DNA of 64,000 nucleotides from Paraburkholderia madseniana (GCF_009690905.1 NZ_VOSW01000004.1:62001-126000); one strand, 5' to 3'. Counted from the first letter of the stretch, positions 9,023-18,021 are shown. Numbers and translations: made by a program. Notes: generated by a model not told the origin, from the letters alone.

Positions 9023-10234
9023 ATGCACTTCGAGTACACCCCGGAGGACGAAGCGTTTCGTCAGGAAGTCCGGCAGTTTTTCAGGGAGCAGTTGCCCGCC
9101 GCGATTGCGCATCGCTGGACGATCGGGGCGCATCCTCCATTGAAGGAGGACATTCGTACGTGGCAGCGTATTCTGCATCAGCGCGGGTGGGGCGCACCAC
9201 ATTGGCCGGTGGAACACGGCGGCACCGGCTGGGCAGCCTTTCGCAAGCATATCTTCATGGAAGAGCTGTACAACGCGGACGCGATGGACTACGGCTGGCA
9301 GGCAACCCACATGGTGGCGCCCGTCATCATCGCGTTCGGCTCGGACTGGCAGAAGAAGCGTTTTCTCCCCGCCATTCTTTCCGGGGACGAGTTCTGGTGT
9401 CAGGGTTTTTCGGAGCCGAATGCGGGCTCGGACCTGGCGGGTCTCAAGACCACCGCGGTCCTTGACGGTGACGAATATGTGATCAACGGTCAGAAGATCT
9501 GGACCAGCGACGCCTCGATTGCCGAATGGGGCTTCTTCCTTGTCAAGACGGACACGACGGTCAAGCCGCAGCGCGGCATCTCGTTCCTGCTCGTCAAAAT
9601 GGATACGCCTGGGATCACCGTGCGCCCGATCGTTTCGATCGAAGGCGGAACGGGCCTGAACGAGGTCTTTCTCGAGAACGTTCGCGTGCCACGCACACAC
9701 CTGGTTGGCGAGGCGGGCATGGGTTGGACTTACGCGAAATATCTGCTCGAAAAGGAGCGCACCACCAGCGCGTTTCTCTATTTCAACAAGCGGGAATTGC
9801 AGCGCGCCAAAAGCATCGCCGAAAGGGAAATGGTGGACGGTGTGCGTCTGATCGACACAGCCGAATTTGCCCGCAAGCTGGCGTCGGTCGAAGTGGATCT
9901 GCTGGCGCTCGAATGGTCGGTGTTACGAATCCTGGCCGAGGAAAGGAACACGCGCAATCTCGACGCGGTGGTGTCGGCGCTCAAGATCAGTGGCTCGGAG
10001 ATGCAGCAGCGCGTCACGGAGCTGCAGATTGACGCGCTCGGTCCGCGCAGCATGCGCTTCCAGCAACACGATGACTGGCGCTTCGACGATCCGTTAGCCG
10101 ACGACGATGACGCATGGCCCGGCTACGTGGCAGGCCGCACGACCGGCTACCTCATCGGCCGCGCGTCGACCATTTACGGCGGTGCGCGGGAGGTGCAGAA
10201 AAACATTATTGCCCGTCTCGCCTTTGGACTTTGA
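9023..10234 (+). CDS. Acyl-CoA dehydrogenase, subunit 1 of a probable heteromeric pair
   Basis: The 403-residue FAD enzyme has the acyl-CoA dehydrogenase signatures FWCQGFSEPNAGSDLAGLKT and INGQKIWTSDA. The C-terminus is STIYGGAREVQKNIIARLAF. The position of the mammalian medium-chain catalytic Glu (YEGT) is Gly here (YGGA), as in FadE groups that place the base elsewhere or use a partner. It begins after a clear AGGAGGAATC ribosome site. The next acyl-CoA dehydrogenase starts 2 bp after its stop. Such adjacent, unequal FadE pairs are known in steroid side-chain and ring degradation as alpha2-beta2 enzymes. Confidence 0.9.
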   Translation: MHFEYTPEDEAFRQEVRQFFREQLPAAIAHRWTIGAHPPLKEDIRTWQRILHQRGWGAPHWPVEHGGTGWAAFRKHIFMEELYNADAMDYGWQATHMVAPVIIAFGSDWQKKRFLPAILSGDEFWCQGFSEPNAGSDLAGLKTTAVLDGDEYVINGQKIWTSDASIAEWGFFLVKTDTTVKPQRGISFLLVKMDTPGITVRPIVSIEGGTGLNEVFLENVRVPRTHLVGEAGMGWTYAKYLLEKERTTSAFLYFNKRELQRAKSIAEREMVDGVRLIDTAEFARKLASVEVDLLALEWSVLRILAEERNTRNLDAVVSALKISGSEMQQRVTELQIDALGPRSMRFQQHDDWRFDDPLADDDDAWPGYVAGRTTGYLIGRASTIYGGAREVQKNIIARLAFGL

Positions 10235-10236
10235 CC

Positions 10237-11361
10237 ATGGACTTCAACCTCTCCGAAGAACAATTGATGCTGAAGGACGGCGTGGACCGGTTCATTCAGC
10301 AGGAGTATGGATTCGAAACGCGCCGCGCGATTGCCGCAAGCGAAGAGGGTTTTAGCCGCGCGCGCTGGCAGGACTATGCTGACCTCGGCTGGCTCGGCCT
10401 GATGCTGCCTGAGGATGTCGGCGGTCTTGCCTGCTCGTTTGTCGAAACTGCCATTGTGATGGAAGCATTCGGGCGCGGCATGGTGCTCGAGCCTTTCGTG
10501 CAAACCGCGCTTCTGTGTTCGGCCATCATTGACCGTAGTGGCTCGGATGCCAAACGGCAGGCGCTCCTGCCGGCAGTGATCGAAGGCCGGCTGCTGCTCG
10601 CGCTGGCCGACAGTGAAGCGGGCTCACGGTTCAAGCTGGGCTGCGGTGATCGTACAGTCGCACGCAAGACGGCTGGTGGCTATTTGCTGAGCGGAGCCAA
10701 GACGCTGGTGATGGCGGGCGGTTCGGCGGACCAGTTGCTGGTGACCGCGCGTCTGAACGAGCAAGCGGAAGACGTCGCGATTTTCGTGCTGGACCGCCGT
10801 GCGGCGGGCGTGACCTGCCGGACATATCGTCTGCTCGATGGATCTTGTGCCGCGGACATCGAGTTTCGCGACGTCGAACTGGATGCGTCCTCGTTGCTGG
10901 TTGCCTCCGATCGCGCCCGCGAAGTGCTCGAGGTGGCGACCGGACTCGCTACGCTAGCGAGCGTAGCCGAGATGCTCGGCGTGATGGAAGCCGTGATGGA
11001 CATCACCGCCGAATACATCAAGGCTCGCGTGCAGTTCGGTCAGCCGATCGGCAAATTTCAGGCGCTGCAGCATCGTATGGCCGAAATGTTTGTCGTCGTG
11101 CTGGAGACCCGCTCGATACTCTACTGCGGCATTGCGCACCTGGATCGGCCGGCAACGGAACGCAGCCGCGTCATCTCGGCGGGCAAGGCGGTCGCCGGCC
11201 GGGCAAGCCGTTTCGTCTGTGCGCAGGGTATTCAGCTACATGGCGGCATGGGGATCACCGAGGAATATCAGGTCGGCCATTACTTTCGCAAGATGACGAT
11301 GATGGAAAAGCTGTACGGCGACATCGACTTTCACCTCGCGCGCTTTGCCGCGCCGCATTGA
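10237..11361 (+). CDS. Acyl-CoA dehydrogenase, subunit 2 of a probable heteromeric pair
   Basis: The 374-residue protein is a second, divergent acyl-CoA dehydrogenase. The N-terminal domain starts MDFNLSEEQLMLKDGVDRF and the middle domain carries LALADSEAGSRF. The C-terminal helices contain RVQFGQPIGKFQALQHRMAE and QLHGGMGITEEYQVGHYFRK. The start is placed at ATG 10237, 2 bp after the previous stop; an upstream in-frame start would lie inside the preceding gene. With the previous gene it probably forms a heterotetramer that desaturates a bulky acyl-CoA. This pairing is inferred from gene order and sequence dissimilarity. Confidence 0.88.
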   Translation: MDFNLSEEQLMLKDGVDRFIQQEYGFETRRAIAASEEGFSRARWQDYADLGWLGLMLPEDVGGLACSFVETAIVMEAFGRGMVLEPFVQTALLCSAIIDRSGSDAKRQALLPAVIEGRLLLALADSEAGSRFKLGCGDRTVARKTAGGYLLSGAKTLVMAGGSADQLLVTARLNEQAEDVAIFVLDRRAAGVTCRTYRLLDGSCAADIEFRDVELDASSLLVASDRAREVLEVATGLATLASVAEMLGVMEAVMDITAEYIKARVQFGQPIGKFQALQHRMAEMFVVVLETRSILYCGIAHLDRPATERSRVISAGKAVAGRASRFVCAQGIQLHGGMGITEEYQVGHYFRKMTMMEKLYGDIDFHLARFAAPH

Positions 11362-11397
11362 ATCGGGCCACGTGTCCAATCAGAAGGAATAGCGCTT

Positions 11398-12234
11398 ATG
11401 TTACGAGTCAAAGACAGGATCGCCATCGTCACGGGCGCGGCGTCCGGTATCGGTGCGGCGTGTGCCGCGATGCTGGCTGCTGAAGGCGGGCGGGTGGTCG
11501 TGGCGGACCGGGATTTCGACGGCGCCGTGGCGCAGGCCCAGCGTATCGAGCAGCAGGGCGGCCGGGCGATTGCCGCGCGGGTCGATATCGGCGACGAGGC
11601 ATCAATAGCGGCGTTGTTTGCGCTTACCGTCGAAACCTGGGGCGGCCTTGACGTGCTGCACAACAATGCGGCGGCCACCTCGCTGTCGAGCACCGTCGAT
11701 GCCGCCGTAGAAGCCGTCGATGTCTCTGTCTGGGACGACACGATGCGCATCAACCTGCGCGGCACCATGCTGGCGTCACGTTATGCCATCCCGCTGATGC
11801 GGGCGCGCGGAGGCGGCTCGATCATCAATACGTCGTCGGGCGCGGCTCAGGCCGGTGCGCTCGGCTATAGCGCTTACGGTGTGTGCAAGGCGGGCATCGA
11901 AGCATTGACGCGTTACGTGGCCGCTCAGCACGGCAAAGAGGGCATTCGCTGCAACGCAATTGCGCCCGGCCTGATCGTGACGCCGGCAACAATAGGCCAT
12001 TACGCGGGACCCGTGGGTGAGATGATGCTGAGCCATCATCTCACCCCGCGCCTCGGGAAGCCGGAAGACGTGGCACATGCGGTGGTCTACCTGGCGTCCG
12101 ATGAGGCCGCTTTTGTCACCGGGCAAATCATCAACGTGGACGGCGGGCTGCTGTCTCATCAACCGTACTACGCCGATGAAATTCGCGCCCGCACCGCTGG
12201 CGGCGTGACGGTCGGCGCGAAGAGGACGACATGA
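11398..12234 (+). CDS. Short-chain dehydrogenase/reductase
   Basis: The 278-residue classical SDR has the NAD(P) motif VTGAASGIGAACAAML at residues 12-27, the structural motif HNNAAAT, the catalytic Ser in INTSSGAA and the Tyr-Lys pair in AYGVCKAG. The C-terminal VTGQIINVDGGLL is typical. Asp in the segment VVVADRDFDG suggests NAD preference. It likely oxidises a secondary alcohol of the hydroxylated or hydrated intermediate. Its stop overlaps the next gene's start (ATGA at 12231-12234), so the NTF2-like protein is translationally coupled to it. Confidence 0.87.
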   Translation: MLRVKDRIAIVTGAASGIGAACAAMLAAEGGRVVVADRDFDGAVAQAQRIEQQGGRAIAARVDIGDEASIAALFALTVETWGGLDVLHNNAAATSLSSTVDAAVEAVDVSVWDDTMRINLRGTMLASRYAIPLMRARGGGSIINTSSGAAQAGALGYSAYGVCKAGIEALTRYVAAQHGKEGIRCNAIAPGLIVTPATIGHYAGPVGEMMLSHHLTPRLGKPEDVAHAVVYLASDEAAFVTGQIINVDGGLLSHQPYYADEIRARTAGGVTVGAKRTT

Positions 12235-12809
12235 CCATCGATGCCGATCTGCTTGCTCGAATCGACCGTATCGAGGCGCAACTGGCGATCCAGCAATTGC
12301 CCATGCGCTACGCGCTTGCCGTCGATTCGCGCGATCTGGACAGCCTTGTCGCGCTCTTTACCGACGACGTGAATTGCGGGCGGTGGGGTGTAGGGCGTGC
12401 CGCGCTGAAAACGTTCTATGGGTCGGAGCATGTCCTGCGCAGCTTCTACCGCAGCATTCATCAGATCTGCGGACATGCGATCGACCTGGTCGATGCCGAT
12501 CATGCGACAGGCCAGGTGTATTGCCGCGCCGAGCATGAGGACAATGGTCATTGGGTGGTCATGGCGATCTGCTATTTCGACCACTACGTACGGCGCGAGG
12601 GGACGTGGTATTTCGAACGCCGCGACGAACGCCACTGGTATTCGACCGACTGGCTGGAGCGCCCGGGGACGCCGCGCTTGCAGAACTGGCCCGGCAAGTA
12701 CGAGAGCGACAAATACCAGCCGCGCCTGCCGCAGTCGTTTCCGACCTGGGCGTCTTTCTGGGAGGCGGTTGAACCGGCCGCGATCGGTGTGCTGACGCGT
12801 TCGCCCTGA
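12231..12809 (+). CDS. SnoaL/NTF2-like family protein
   Basis: The 192-residue protein has the cone-shaped NTF2/SnoaL fold pattern: an N-terminal helix pair (IDRIEAQLAIQQLPMRYALA) followed by DSRDLDSLVALFTDDV, a hallmark of SnoaL-like domains. Later come HWVVMAICYFDHYVRREGTW and YFERRDERHWYSTDW. Family members include scytalone-dehydratase-like enzymes, ketosteroid isomerases and small dioxygenase beta subunits. In this operon a dehydratase or isomerase acting on a cyclic intermediate is plausible but not demonstrated. It is the last gene of the first operon; the convergent ferredoxin gene ends at 12881. Confidence 0.75.
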   Translation: MTIDADLLARIDRIEAQLAIQQLPMRYALAVDSRDLDSLVALFTDDVNCGRWGVGRAALKTFYGSEHVLRSFYRSIHQICGHAIDLVDADHATGQVYCRAEHEDNGHWVVMAICYFDHYVRREGTWYFERRDERHWYSTDWLERPGTPRLQNWPGKYESDKYQPRLPQSFPTWASFWEAVEPAAIGVLTRSP

Positions 12810-12880
12810 TTCACTCCACTTCACAAAGCGGCGAGGGGCTGGTGATGGCGGACAGCGCAAGCGCGCCCACCGCACCGCTT

Positions 12881-13198
12881 TCAGGCCGCGCCGGGCAGGC
12901 GAACCACCAGACCGTCGAGTTCCGGCGTGACATTGATCTGACACGTCAGGCGGCTGTTTTCCCGCACGTCCATCGCGCACGTCAGCATGTCGATCTCATA
13001 CGGCTCGGCGGGCGGCATGTGGTTGACCCACGCTTCGTCGACGTACGCATGACAGGTCGCGCAGCTGCAACTGCCGCCGCAATCCCCCAGAATCCCCGGC
13101 ACCTGGTGACTGACGGCGGTTTGCATGACCGATTCGCCGACGTTGGCCGTCGCAGTGGTTTCATGGCCGTCCGGTTGAATGAATCGAATGATGGGCAT
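12881..13198 (-). CDS. [2Fe-2S] ferredoxin, adrenodoxin/putidaredoxin type
   Basis: The 105-residue ferredoxin has the vertebrate-type cluster motif GDCGGSCSCATCHAYV (Cys-x5-Cys-x2-Cys) and the fourth Cys in SRLTCQI. The acidic partner-docking helix VDEAWVNHMPPAEPYEIDML sits between them. It carries electrons from the adjacent reductase to an oxygenase, most likely the Rieske enzyme at the left edge, or a P450 outside the window. The start at 13198 (MPIIRF) is the family start; upstream codons overlap the reductase gene region. It lies 22 bp downstream of the reductase on the same strand. Confidence 0.93.
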   Translation of the reverse strand: MPIIRFIQPDGHETTATANVGESVMQTAVSHQVPGILGDCGGSCSCATCHAYVDEAWVNHMPPAEPYEIDMLTCAMDVRENSRLTCQINVTPELDGLVVRLPGAA

Positions 13199-13220
13199 GA
13201 TGTAGCTGGAGTGAATATGA

Positions 13221-14486
13221 TCAATCAGGCTGCGGGAGCAGGCTTTTGAGCGGGATCGAATCGTCTGCGAGGTCGGTGGCGCGCACTGGAATCTTCTCGC
13301 CGACGAAACGCTTGGCCAGCATGAATTCCTGCGGACGGCTAACGGTATCGGCTGCAAGCATCACGCCATCTTTCAGATAAAACGCGGAGAACGAACGGCT
13401 TTCAGGCGCACCGCGCATGACAAGTTCGTCATAACCCTGCGACAGGCCGACCATCTTCAGTTTCAGGTCATATTGATCGGACCAGAACCACGGCACACTG
13501 TTGTAGACGCGCTCCTTGCCGCACAGCGTGGCCGCTGCCGTGCGCGCCTGCTCCATGGCATTGGGCACGGACTCCAGCCGCAAGCGCCGCCCCAGAAGTC
13601 CGTTGGGGTGGTTGGTGCAGTCGCCGATGGCGAAGATGTCGGGGTCGGACGTGCGGGTGTGCTCATCCACCACGATGCCGTTATCCACGACGAGACCCGC
13701 TGCGCTGGCCAGTTCCGTGGCGGGTTGCAAGCCGACACCGACGATGACGAGATCGGCGGGAATGCGGGAACCGTCAGCACAGACCACGGCTGCGACCGCA
13801 TCGCCGGATGCATCCAGTTCGAAGCTGCTGACCGCCGTGCTGGTGCGCACATCGACGCCGGCTTCGCGATGCACCCGTTCATAGAACGCAGAAAGTTCCG
13901 GCGCCGTGACTCTGGCGAGCACGCGAGGCAATGCTTCGAGAACGGTCACGTGCAGCCCTCGCTTCACTGCAACAGCCGCGACTTCGAGGCCGATGTACCC
14001 GCCGCCAATGATGACGAGGCGTGCCCCCGTATGGAACTGCATGCGGATGCGTGCGACGTGGTCGAGCGTGCGCAGGTAGTGAAAGTTCGGTTGCTTTTCG
14101 ATCGCTTTGATGCCCGGCAATGCGAGCCTGCGAGCATGGCCACCCGTCGCGATTACGAGCTTGGAATAACCGATCTCGCGAGCGTCCGACAGGGTCACCA
14201 CATGCGTCGCGCGGTCGATGCGCTCGGCCCGGGTATTAGGAATGAATTCGATCCGGGCCTTGTCGTAAGTGGCCTTCGGTCTTAAATAAAGCTGTTCCGC
14301 GCTGAGTTCGCCCGATAGAAAAGCCTTCGACAATGGCGGGCGTTGATACGGCAGATGCGGCTCCTCTCCGATCAGCACGATGCGGCCCGTCCAGCCCTGA
14401 TCCCGGATGCTGGTTGCACACTCGCCCGCTGCGTGGCCGGCACCGACAATCAGTGCGATGTCCTCTGGGGTTGCTGCAGTGCTCAT
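13221..14486 (-). CDS. FAD-dependent ferredoxin reductase of an oxygenase system
   Basis: The 421-residue protein has two dinucleotide folds. FAD binds at IVGAGHAAGECATSIRDQG followed by LPYQRPPLSKAFLSGE, and NADH binds at VIIGGGYIGLEVAAVAVKRG. The second FAD contact is FAIGDCTNHPNG with RLESVPNAMEQAR. This is the classic ring-hydroxylating dioxygenase/putidaredoxin reductase family. It passes electrons from NADH to the downstream ferredoxin. The gene is divergent from the esterase operon, and its upstream region carries two GAA-N5-TTC palindromes (14555-14584). Confidence 0.93.
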   Translation of the reverse strand: MSTAATPEDIALIVGAGHAAGECATSIRDQGWTGRIVLIGEEPHLPYQRPPLSKAFLSGELSAEQLYLRPKATYDKARIEFIPNTRAERIDRATHVVTLSDAREIGYSKLVIATGGHARRLALPGIKAIEKQPNFHYLRTLDHVARIRMQFHTGARLVIIGGGYIGLEVAAVAVKRGLHVTVLEALPRVLARVTAPELSAFYERVHREAGVDVRTSTAVSSFELDASGDAVAAVVCADGSRIPADLVIVGVGLQPATELASAAGLVVDNGIVVDEHTRTSDPDIFAIGDCTNHPNGLLGRRLRLESVPNAMEQARTAAATLCGKERVYNSVPWFWSDQYDLKLKMVGLSQGYDELVMRGAPESRSFSAFYLKDGVMLAADTVSRPQEFMLAKRFVGEKIPVRATDLADDSIPLKSLLPQPD

Positions 14487-14554
14487 AAACGCTCACTCCC
14501 GTCCCGTGTGACTATCGTGCGGACTGCGACGCACTGGCGACAATTGTTATTTTT

Positions 14555-14584
14555 GAATGACATTCTCAATTGTGAACGCCATTC
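14555..14584. promoter_or_regulatory. Two tandem GAA-N5-TTC palindromes
   Basis: GAATGACATTC (14555-14565) and GAACGCCATTC (14574-14584) have centres 19 bp apart, about two helical turns. They lie 70-100 bp upstream of the reductase start at 14486. On the minus strand the first palindrome is followed after 3 bp by AATAAC, a weak -10-like hexamer. The same palindrome recurs at other promoters of the island, so it is a candidate binding site for the IclR protein encoded at 28.3 kb. Confidence 0.5.
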
Positions 14585-14678
14585 GGACGGGCTGTCAACT
14601 CTCGGGTTCCCTATCGGCCACCCCGTTCCCGTTCGCGTTTCGGGACGGGAAATTCTTATTGCACAAAAACATTAAATC

Positions 14679-14698
14679 GAACATAGTTCGAATATTAG
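14679..14698 (+). promoter_or_regulatory. Operator-promoter module of the esterase operon
   Basis: The palindrome TCGAACATAGTTCGA contains GAA-N5-TTC at 14679-14689. It is followed, after exactly 3 bp, by TATTAG (14693-14698), a -10-like hexamer on the plus strand. This spacing matches that of the sites in front of the IclR gene. The first gene downstream starts at 14952, which implies a long leader of about 250 nt. Confidence 0.5.
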
Positions 14699-14951
14699 AA
14701 CTCAATTTGGGATCTGCGTGAACGCCTCGGTTTGCAACTGTCGGGGGGCGATCCGCAACATCTGCACTGCACATCATTGGACCTGTCCGTCACGCCGACG
14801 ATGATTTCCGGCAACACGAACGGCCCGATGATGGCCATGGCGTGGCGCGCAGCCGATCTGATTATGGCGGACGCACGATGACATGTCGTGATACGTATTG
14901 CGAACGTGACGCGAACCTGCATACGCGAAATTTTGATCAGGGACTGATGGC

Positions 14952-16109
14952 ATGAACTTGACGGCGCAAGCCTCGAACATCACTGCGATCGTCCAGCAGG
15001 CGCTCGACCATGCGACTCGCGAGGGCGGCGAAATCGGCGTCCAGGCGGCGGCCTATCTGGATGGCAAGCTGGTCGTAGATGCATGGAGCGGGGTGGCGGA
15101 TCAGGCGACGGGACGTCTTGTGGATGGCGAAACACTGTTCAACGTCTACTCAGTCACGAAGGCCGTGGCGGCGACCGCGCTGCACATTCTGGCCGATCGG
15201 AGCCACATCGACTACGACGCACCCGTTACACGCTACTGGCCCGAATACGGTGCGCACGGCAAGGCGCGCACGACGGTTCGAGACGTGCTGACCCATCGTG
15301 CGTGCGTGCCGCAGATGCCCGGCGGCGTCACGCCCGAACGGATGTGCGACTGGCAGTGGATGACCACGGCGATTGCCGACCTGAAACCGTTGGCGGAGCC
15401 GGGAACGAAAACACTCTATCTGTCGATGACCTTCGGCTGGATCATCGGCGAGTTGGTACGTCGGGCGGATCCGGAAGGGCGCTCGCTGGGACGCTTCGTG
15501 CGCGAGGAAATCGCAGCGCCTCTCGGCATTGCTGACCTCTGGATCGGTATCCCCGATGAAGTCGAGCCACGTATCGCGAAGCTCACTGACGCAATGGTGC
15601 CGGTGGAATATCTGCCGCCGCTGTTCCTCGCCTCGATGCCTGAGCAGGTCGCGCTGAATCCAACGGTGTTCGAGCGGGCCGATGTGCGCCGCGCGGAAGT
15701 GGCGGGGGTTGGCGGCATATTCAACGCACGCAGCGAAGCGCGCTTCTGGGCGATGCTTGCGGGCGGCGGTGAGCTTGACGGTGTGCGGTTGCTGTCGAAA
15801 GAGCTCGTCGCGACGCTGAATACGCCGCGGGCGAACAGCGAAGAACCTGACCCGGTGATGTTCGGGTTTCCGATTCCGATCACCATCGGCGGGTTCTGGT
15901 TCGGCGGCGCTCATCCGCCGGTGACCGCCGTTCAATCGCCGCGCGCCTTATGCCATCCGGGGCAGGGCAACTCGATTGGCTGGGCCGATCCGGATACCGG
16001 TCTGGCCGTTGCGATTTGTCACAACAAGATGTTTAATCCGACTTCGCCCGGGGAAGACCCTCTGCTGCCCGTCGCGCGGGCGATCCGCGAAGCATTGAAT
16101 CTGGACTAG
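14952..16109 (+). CDS. Serine hydrolase of the beta-lactamase/esterase (EstB) family
   Basis: The 385-residue protein belongs to the class C beta-lactamase-like esterases. The nucleophile motif Ser-x-x-Lys is in NVYSVTKAVAA near residue 68, followed by DVLTHRACVP, and the Tyr motif region is LYLSMTFGWIIGELV. The C-terminal PGQGNSIGWADPDTGLAVAI replaces the third lactamase motif as in esterases. There is no obvious signal peptide, so it probably acts in the cytoplasm on an ester or lactone. It is the first gene of an operon with the MaoC-like and CitE-like genes, 6 bp before the former. Confidence 0.85.
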   Translation: MNLTAQASNITAIVQQALDHATREGGEIGVQAAAYLDGKLVVDAWSGVADQATGRLVDGETLFNVYSVTKAVAATALHILADRSHIDYDAPVTRYWPEYGAHGKARTTVRDVLTHRACVPQMPGGVTPERMCDWQWMTTAIADLKPLAEPGTKTLYLSMTFGWIIGELVRRADPEGRSLGRFVREEIAAPLGIADLWIGIPDEVEPRIAKLTDAMVPVEYLPPLFLASMPEQVALNPTVFERADVRRAEVAGVGGIFNARSEARFWAMLAGGGELDGVRLLSKELVATLNTPRANSEEPDPVMFGFPIPITIGGFWFGGAHPPVTAVQSPRALCHPGQGNSIGWADPDTGLAVAICHNKMFNPTSPGEDPLLPVARAIREALNLD

Positions 16110-16115
16110 TGACCT

Positions 16116-16973
16116 ATGGCGATCGATACCGCGCATTTACAGCAGTGGATCGGCAGAAGCGAGCGCGTTTCCGACACGCTTGGCCCGACGCCGATCGCCG
16201 CACTTGCCGCCACGCTTGACAAAGACGACACCTCGGTCGCGCCCGGCAATGCATTGCCTCCGTTATGGCATTGGCTCTACTTTTTGCCGTTGCACCGGCA
16301 GTCGCTGGTGGGTCCGGACGGACATCCGAAGCGCGGCGGTTTCCTGCCGCCGGTGGCCTTGCCGCGGCGAATGTGGGCGGGCAGTCAGTTGACGTTTTTA
16401 CGGGAGCTGAAGGCCGGCGATGCGATCATCCGCTTGTCGACGATCGCGGACGTGGCGCACAAGCAAGGTCGAAGTGGCGACCTGGTGTTCGTCAAGGTGC
16501 TGCATCAGATCAGCGATGCGGCAGGCGTGGCGATCACGGAGCATCAGGACATTGTCTATCGCGATCATCCTGTCCCGGGCGAAAAGCTGCCCGCACTCCA
16601 GCCGGCGCCCGAAGGCGCGCAATGGATGCGGGAGATCCATCCGGATCCCGTGCAGTTGTTCCGCTATTCCGCATTGACGCTCAACGGTCATCGTATTCAC
16701 TACGACCGGCCCTATGCAATGGAGCAGGAAGGCTATCAGGGGCTTGTGGTGCACGGCCCGTTTCTGGCGACGCTGCTGCTGGATCTGGTGCGATCGGCTC
16801 TTCCCGGCGCGCGGGTCGTGGCGTTTTCGTTTCGCGCAGTCAGTCCGGTAATCGACACGGCGCCATTCGTTGTTTGCGGACGTCCGGACAGCGATGACGG
16901 CAAGACGCTCAAACTGTGGATCGCAGGTAGCGACGGCACATTGCGCATGCAAGCTGAGGCCGTTCTGGGGTAA
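16116..16973 (+). CDS. MaoC/HTD2-like acyl-CoA hydratase (mesaconyl/itaconyl-CoA hydratase-like)
   Basis: The 285-residue protein has the double hot-dog layout of the HTD2/mesaconyl-C4-CoA hydratase group. The N-terminal half contains PLWHWLYFLPL and GFLPPVALPRRMWAGSQL; the C-terminal half contains the hydratase segment IHYDRPYAMEQEGYQGLVVH. The DxxY and HG residues fit the family's catalytic Asp/His. It would hydrate a branched or dicarboxylic enoyl-CoA. Because a CitE-like lyase follows, the pair resembles itaconyl-CoA hydratase plus citramalyl-CoA lyase, but other beta-methyl-malyl-CoA chemistry is possible. Confidence 0.8.
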   Translation: MAIDTAHLQQWIGRSERVSDTLGPTPIAALAATLDKDDTSVAPGNALPPLWHWLYFLPLHRQSLVGPDGHPKRGGFLPPVALPRRMWAGSQLTFLRELKAGDAIIRLSTIADVAHKQGRSGDLVFVKVLHQISDAAGVAITEHQDIVYRDHPVPGEKLPALQPAPEGAQWMREIHPDPVQLFRYSALTLNGHRIHYDRPYAMEQEGYQGLVVHGPFLATLLLDLVRSALPGARVVAFSFRAVSPVIDTAPFVVCGRPDSDDGKTLKLWIAGSDGTLRMQAEAVLG

Positions 16974-17043
16974 CTGTCAGCTTCGTCGCCGATAGCGGAC
17001 ACCGGCTACTTCCGGCATCTGACGTTAATTTTCATGGGGCGTT

Positions 17044-17907
17044 ATGCGTTCATTTCTGTTTGTTCCGGGGATACGGCCTGAGCGTTTTAACAAGGCGCTC
17101 ACTTCTGGCGCCGATACCGTGATCGTGGATCTCGAAGATGCGGTCGCTGAAGCGGACAAGGCGCAGGCTCGTCAATATGTCGCGGATGGCGCATCGGCAT
17201 TCGGCGCATCGACCACGCGCGTGCTCGTGCGCATCAACGGCTTCGGTACGCCATGGTTCGATGACGACCTGGCGTTGCTCACGGCGCGCGGCATCGATGG
17301 CGTCGTATTGCCGAAAGCGGAGAGCGCGGAAGCTCTTCTTAATGTTGCGCGCGTGAGCGGCAAGCCGATTCTGCCGATCGTCGAATCGGCACTCGGCGTA
17401 TGGCAGGTTCTCGAGGTGGTCAGGGCGCCCGGCGTGGAGCGGCTCGTATTCGGTTCGGTCGATTTCGAACTGGATCTGGATTGCTCAGGTTCATGGGATG
17501 CGCTCCTCTATGCCCGCTCGAGGATCGTTCTGGCGTCGCGGGTTGCTGGTCTGCTGCCGCCAGTGGATGGCGTAACCGTAACGCTCGATGACACCGCGCA
17601 ACTCGCGGCCGATGCATCGGCCGCGCGACGCCTGGGTTTCGGCGGCAAGCTGTGCATCCATCCGAAGCAGGTAGCTCAGGTCAATGCCTCGTTCAGTCCG
17701 GGCGAGGATGAACTAGCGAAGGCGCGGGAAGTGGTCGAAGCATTTGAGCGCGCTGGTGGCGGCGCGGTGTCCGTCGACGGACGGATGGTGGATCTGCCGG
17801 TTTTGCTCAAGGCGCGGCGTCAGTTGGCGATGGCAGGCGGCTCGACCGGCGCACGGAATAGCAACGCACCGGACAGCGGTTGCGTTAGTGAATCGTGTGT
17901 CGGATAG
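17044..17907 (+). CDS. CitE-like CoA ester lyase (HpcH/HpaI family)
   Basis: The 287-residue protein is a TIM-barrel lyase of the citrate lyase beta/malyl-CoA lyase family. It begins RSFLFVPGIRPERFNKALT, has the metal-site segment TVIVDLEDAV, the segment GVVLPKAESAE, and the C-terminal GFGGKLCIHPKQV. Such enzymes cleave (methyl)malyl-CoA or citramalyl-CoA into acetyl- or propionyl-CoA plus an oxoacid. It lies 70 bp after the MaoC-like hydratase, giving a hydrate-then-cleave module. The two CoA transferases further right could supply the CoA ester. Confidence 0.87.
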   Translation: MRSFLFVPGIRPERFNKALTSGADTVIVDLEDAVAEADKAQARQYVADGASAFGASTTRVLVRINGFGTPWFDDDLALLTARGIDGVVLPKAESAEALLNVARVSGKPILPIVESALGVWQVLEVVRAPGVERLVFGSVDFELDLDCSGSWDALLYARSRIVLASRVAGLLPPVDGVTVTLDDTAQLAADASAARRLGFGGKLCIHPKQVAQVNASFSPGEDELAKAREVVEAFERAGGGAVSVDGRMVDLPVLLKARRQLAMAGGSTGARNSNAPDSGCVSESCVG

Positions 17908-17957
17908 AGATCGCCGCTTTGCCGCGCGCCTGGATCGAGTCGCTGTGCGGCAGAACA

Positions 17958-18004
17958 ACCAGCCGCGGCTGAGCGGCCGGCCATCAAGGTCGCTCGCGGC
18001 TGGT
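17958..18004. terminator. Inverted repeat between convergent genes
   Basis: ACCAGCCGCG (17958-17967) and CGCGGCTGGT (17995-18004) form a perfect 10-bp stem around a 27-nt loop in the 114-bp gap between the convergent CitE-like and SDR genes. There is no strong U-run on either side, so efficient intrinsic termination is uncertain. Confidence 0.4.
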
Positions 18005-18021
18005 GACGTGTCGGGACCGTA

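Larger units (their letters stand above)
14487..14951. other. Intergenic divergent control region
   Basis: This 465-bp region separates the divergent reductase and esterase genes and is locally AT-rich between about 14530 and 14710. It contains three GAA-N5-TTC palindromes (annotated separately). I see no credible gene in it; the short open frames lack family features and ribosome sites. The stretch 14710-14940 shows no structure I can interpret. Confidence 0.6.

Noticed and set aside
14774..14983. Short minus-strand frame in the reductase/esterase gap
   Set aside because: It overlaps the start of the esterase gene, lacks a ribosome site and shows no family features.
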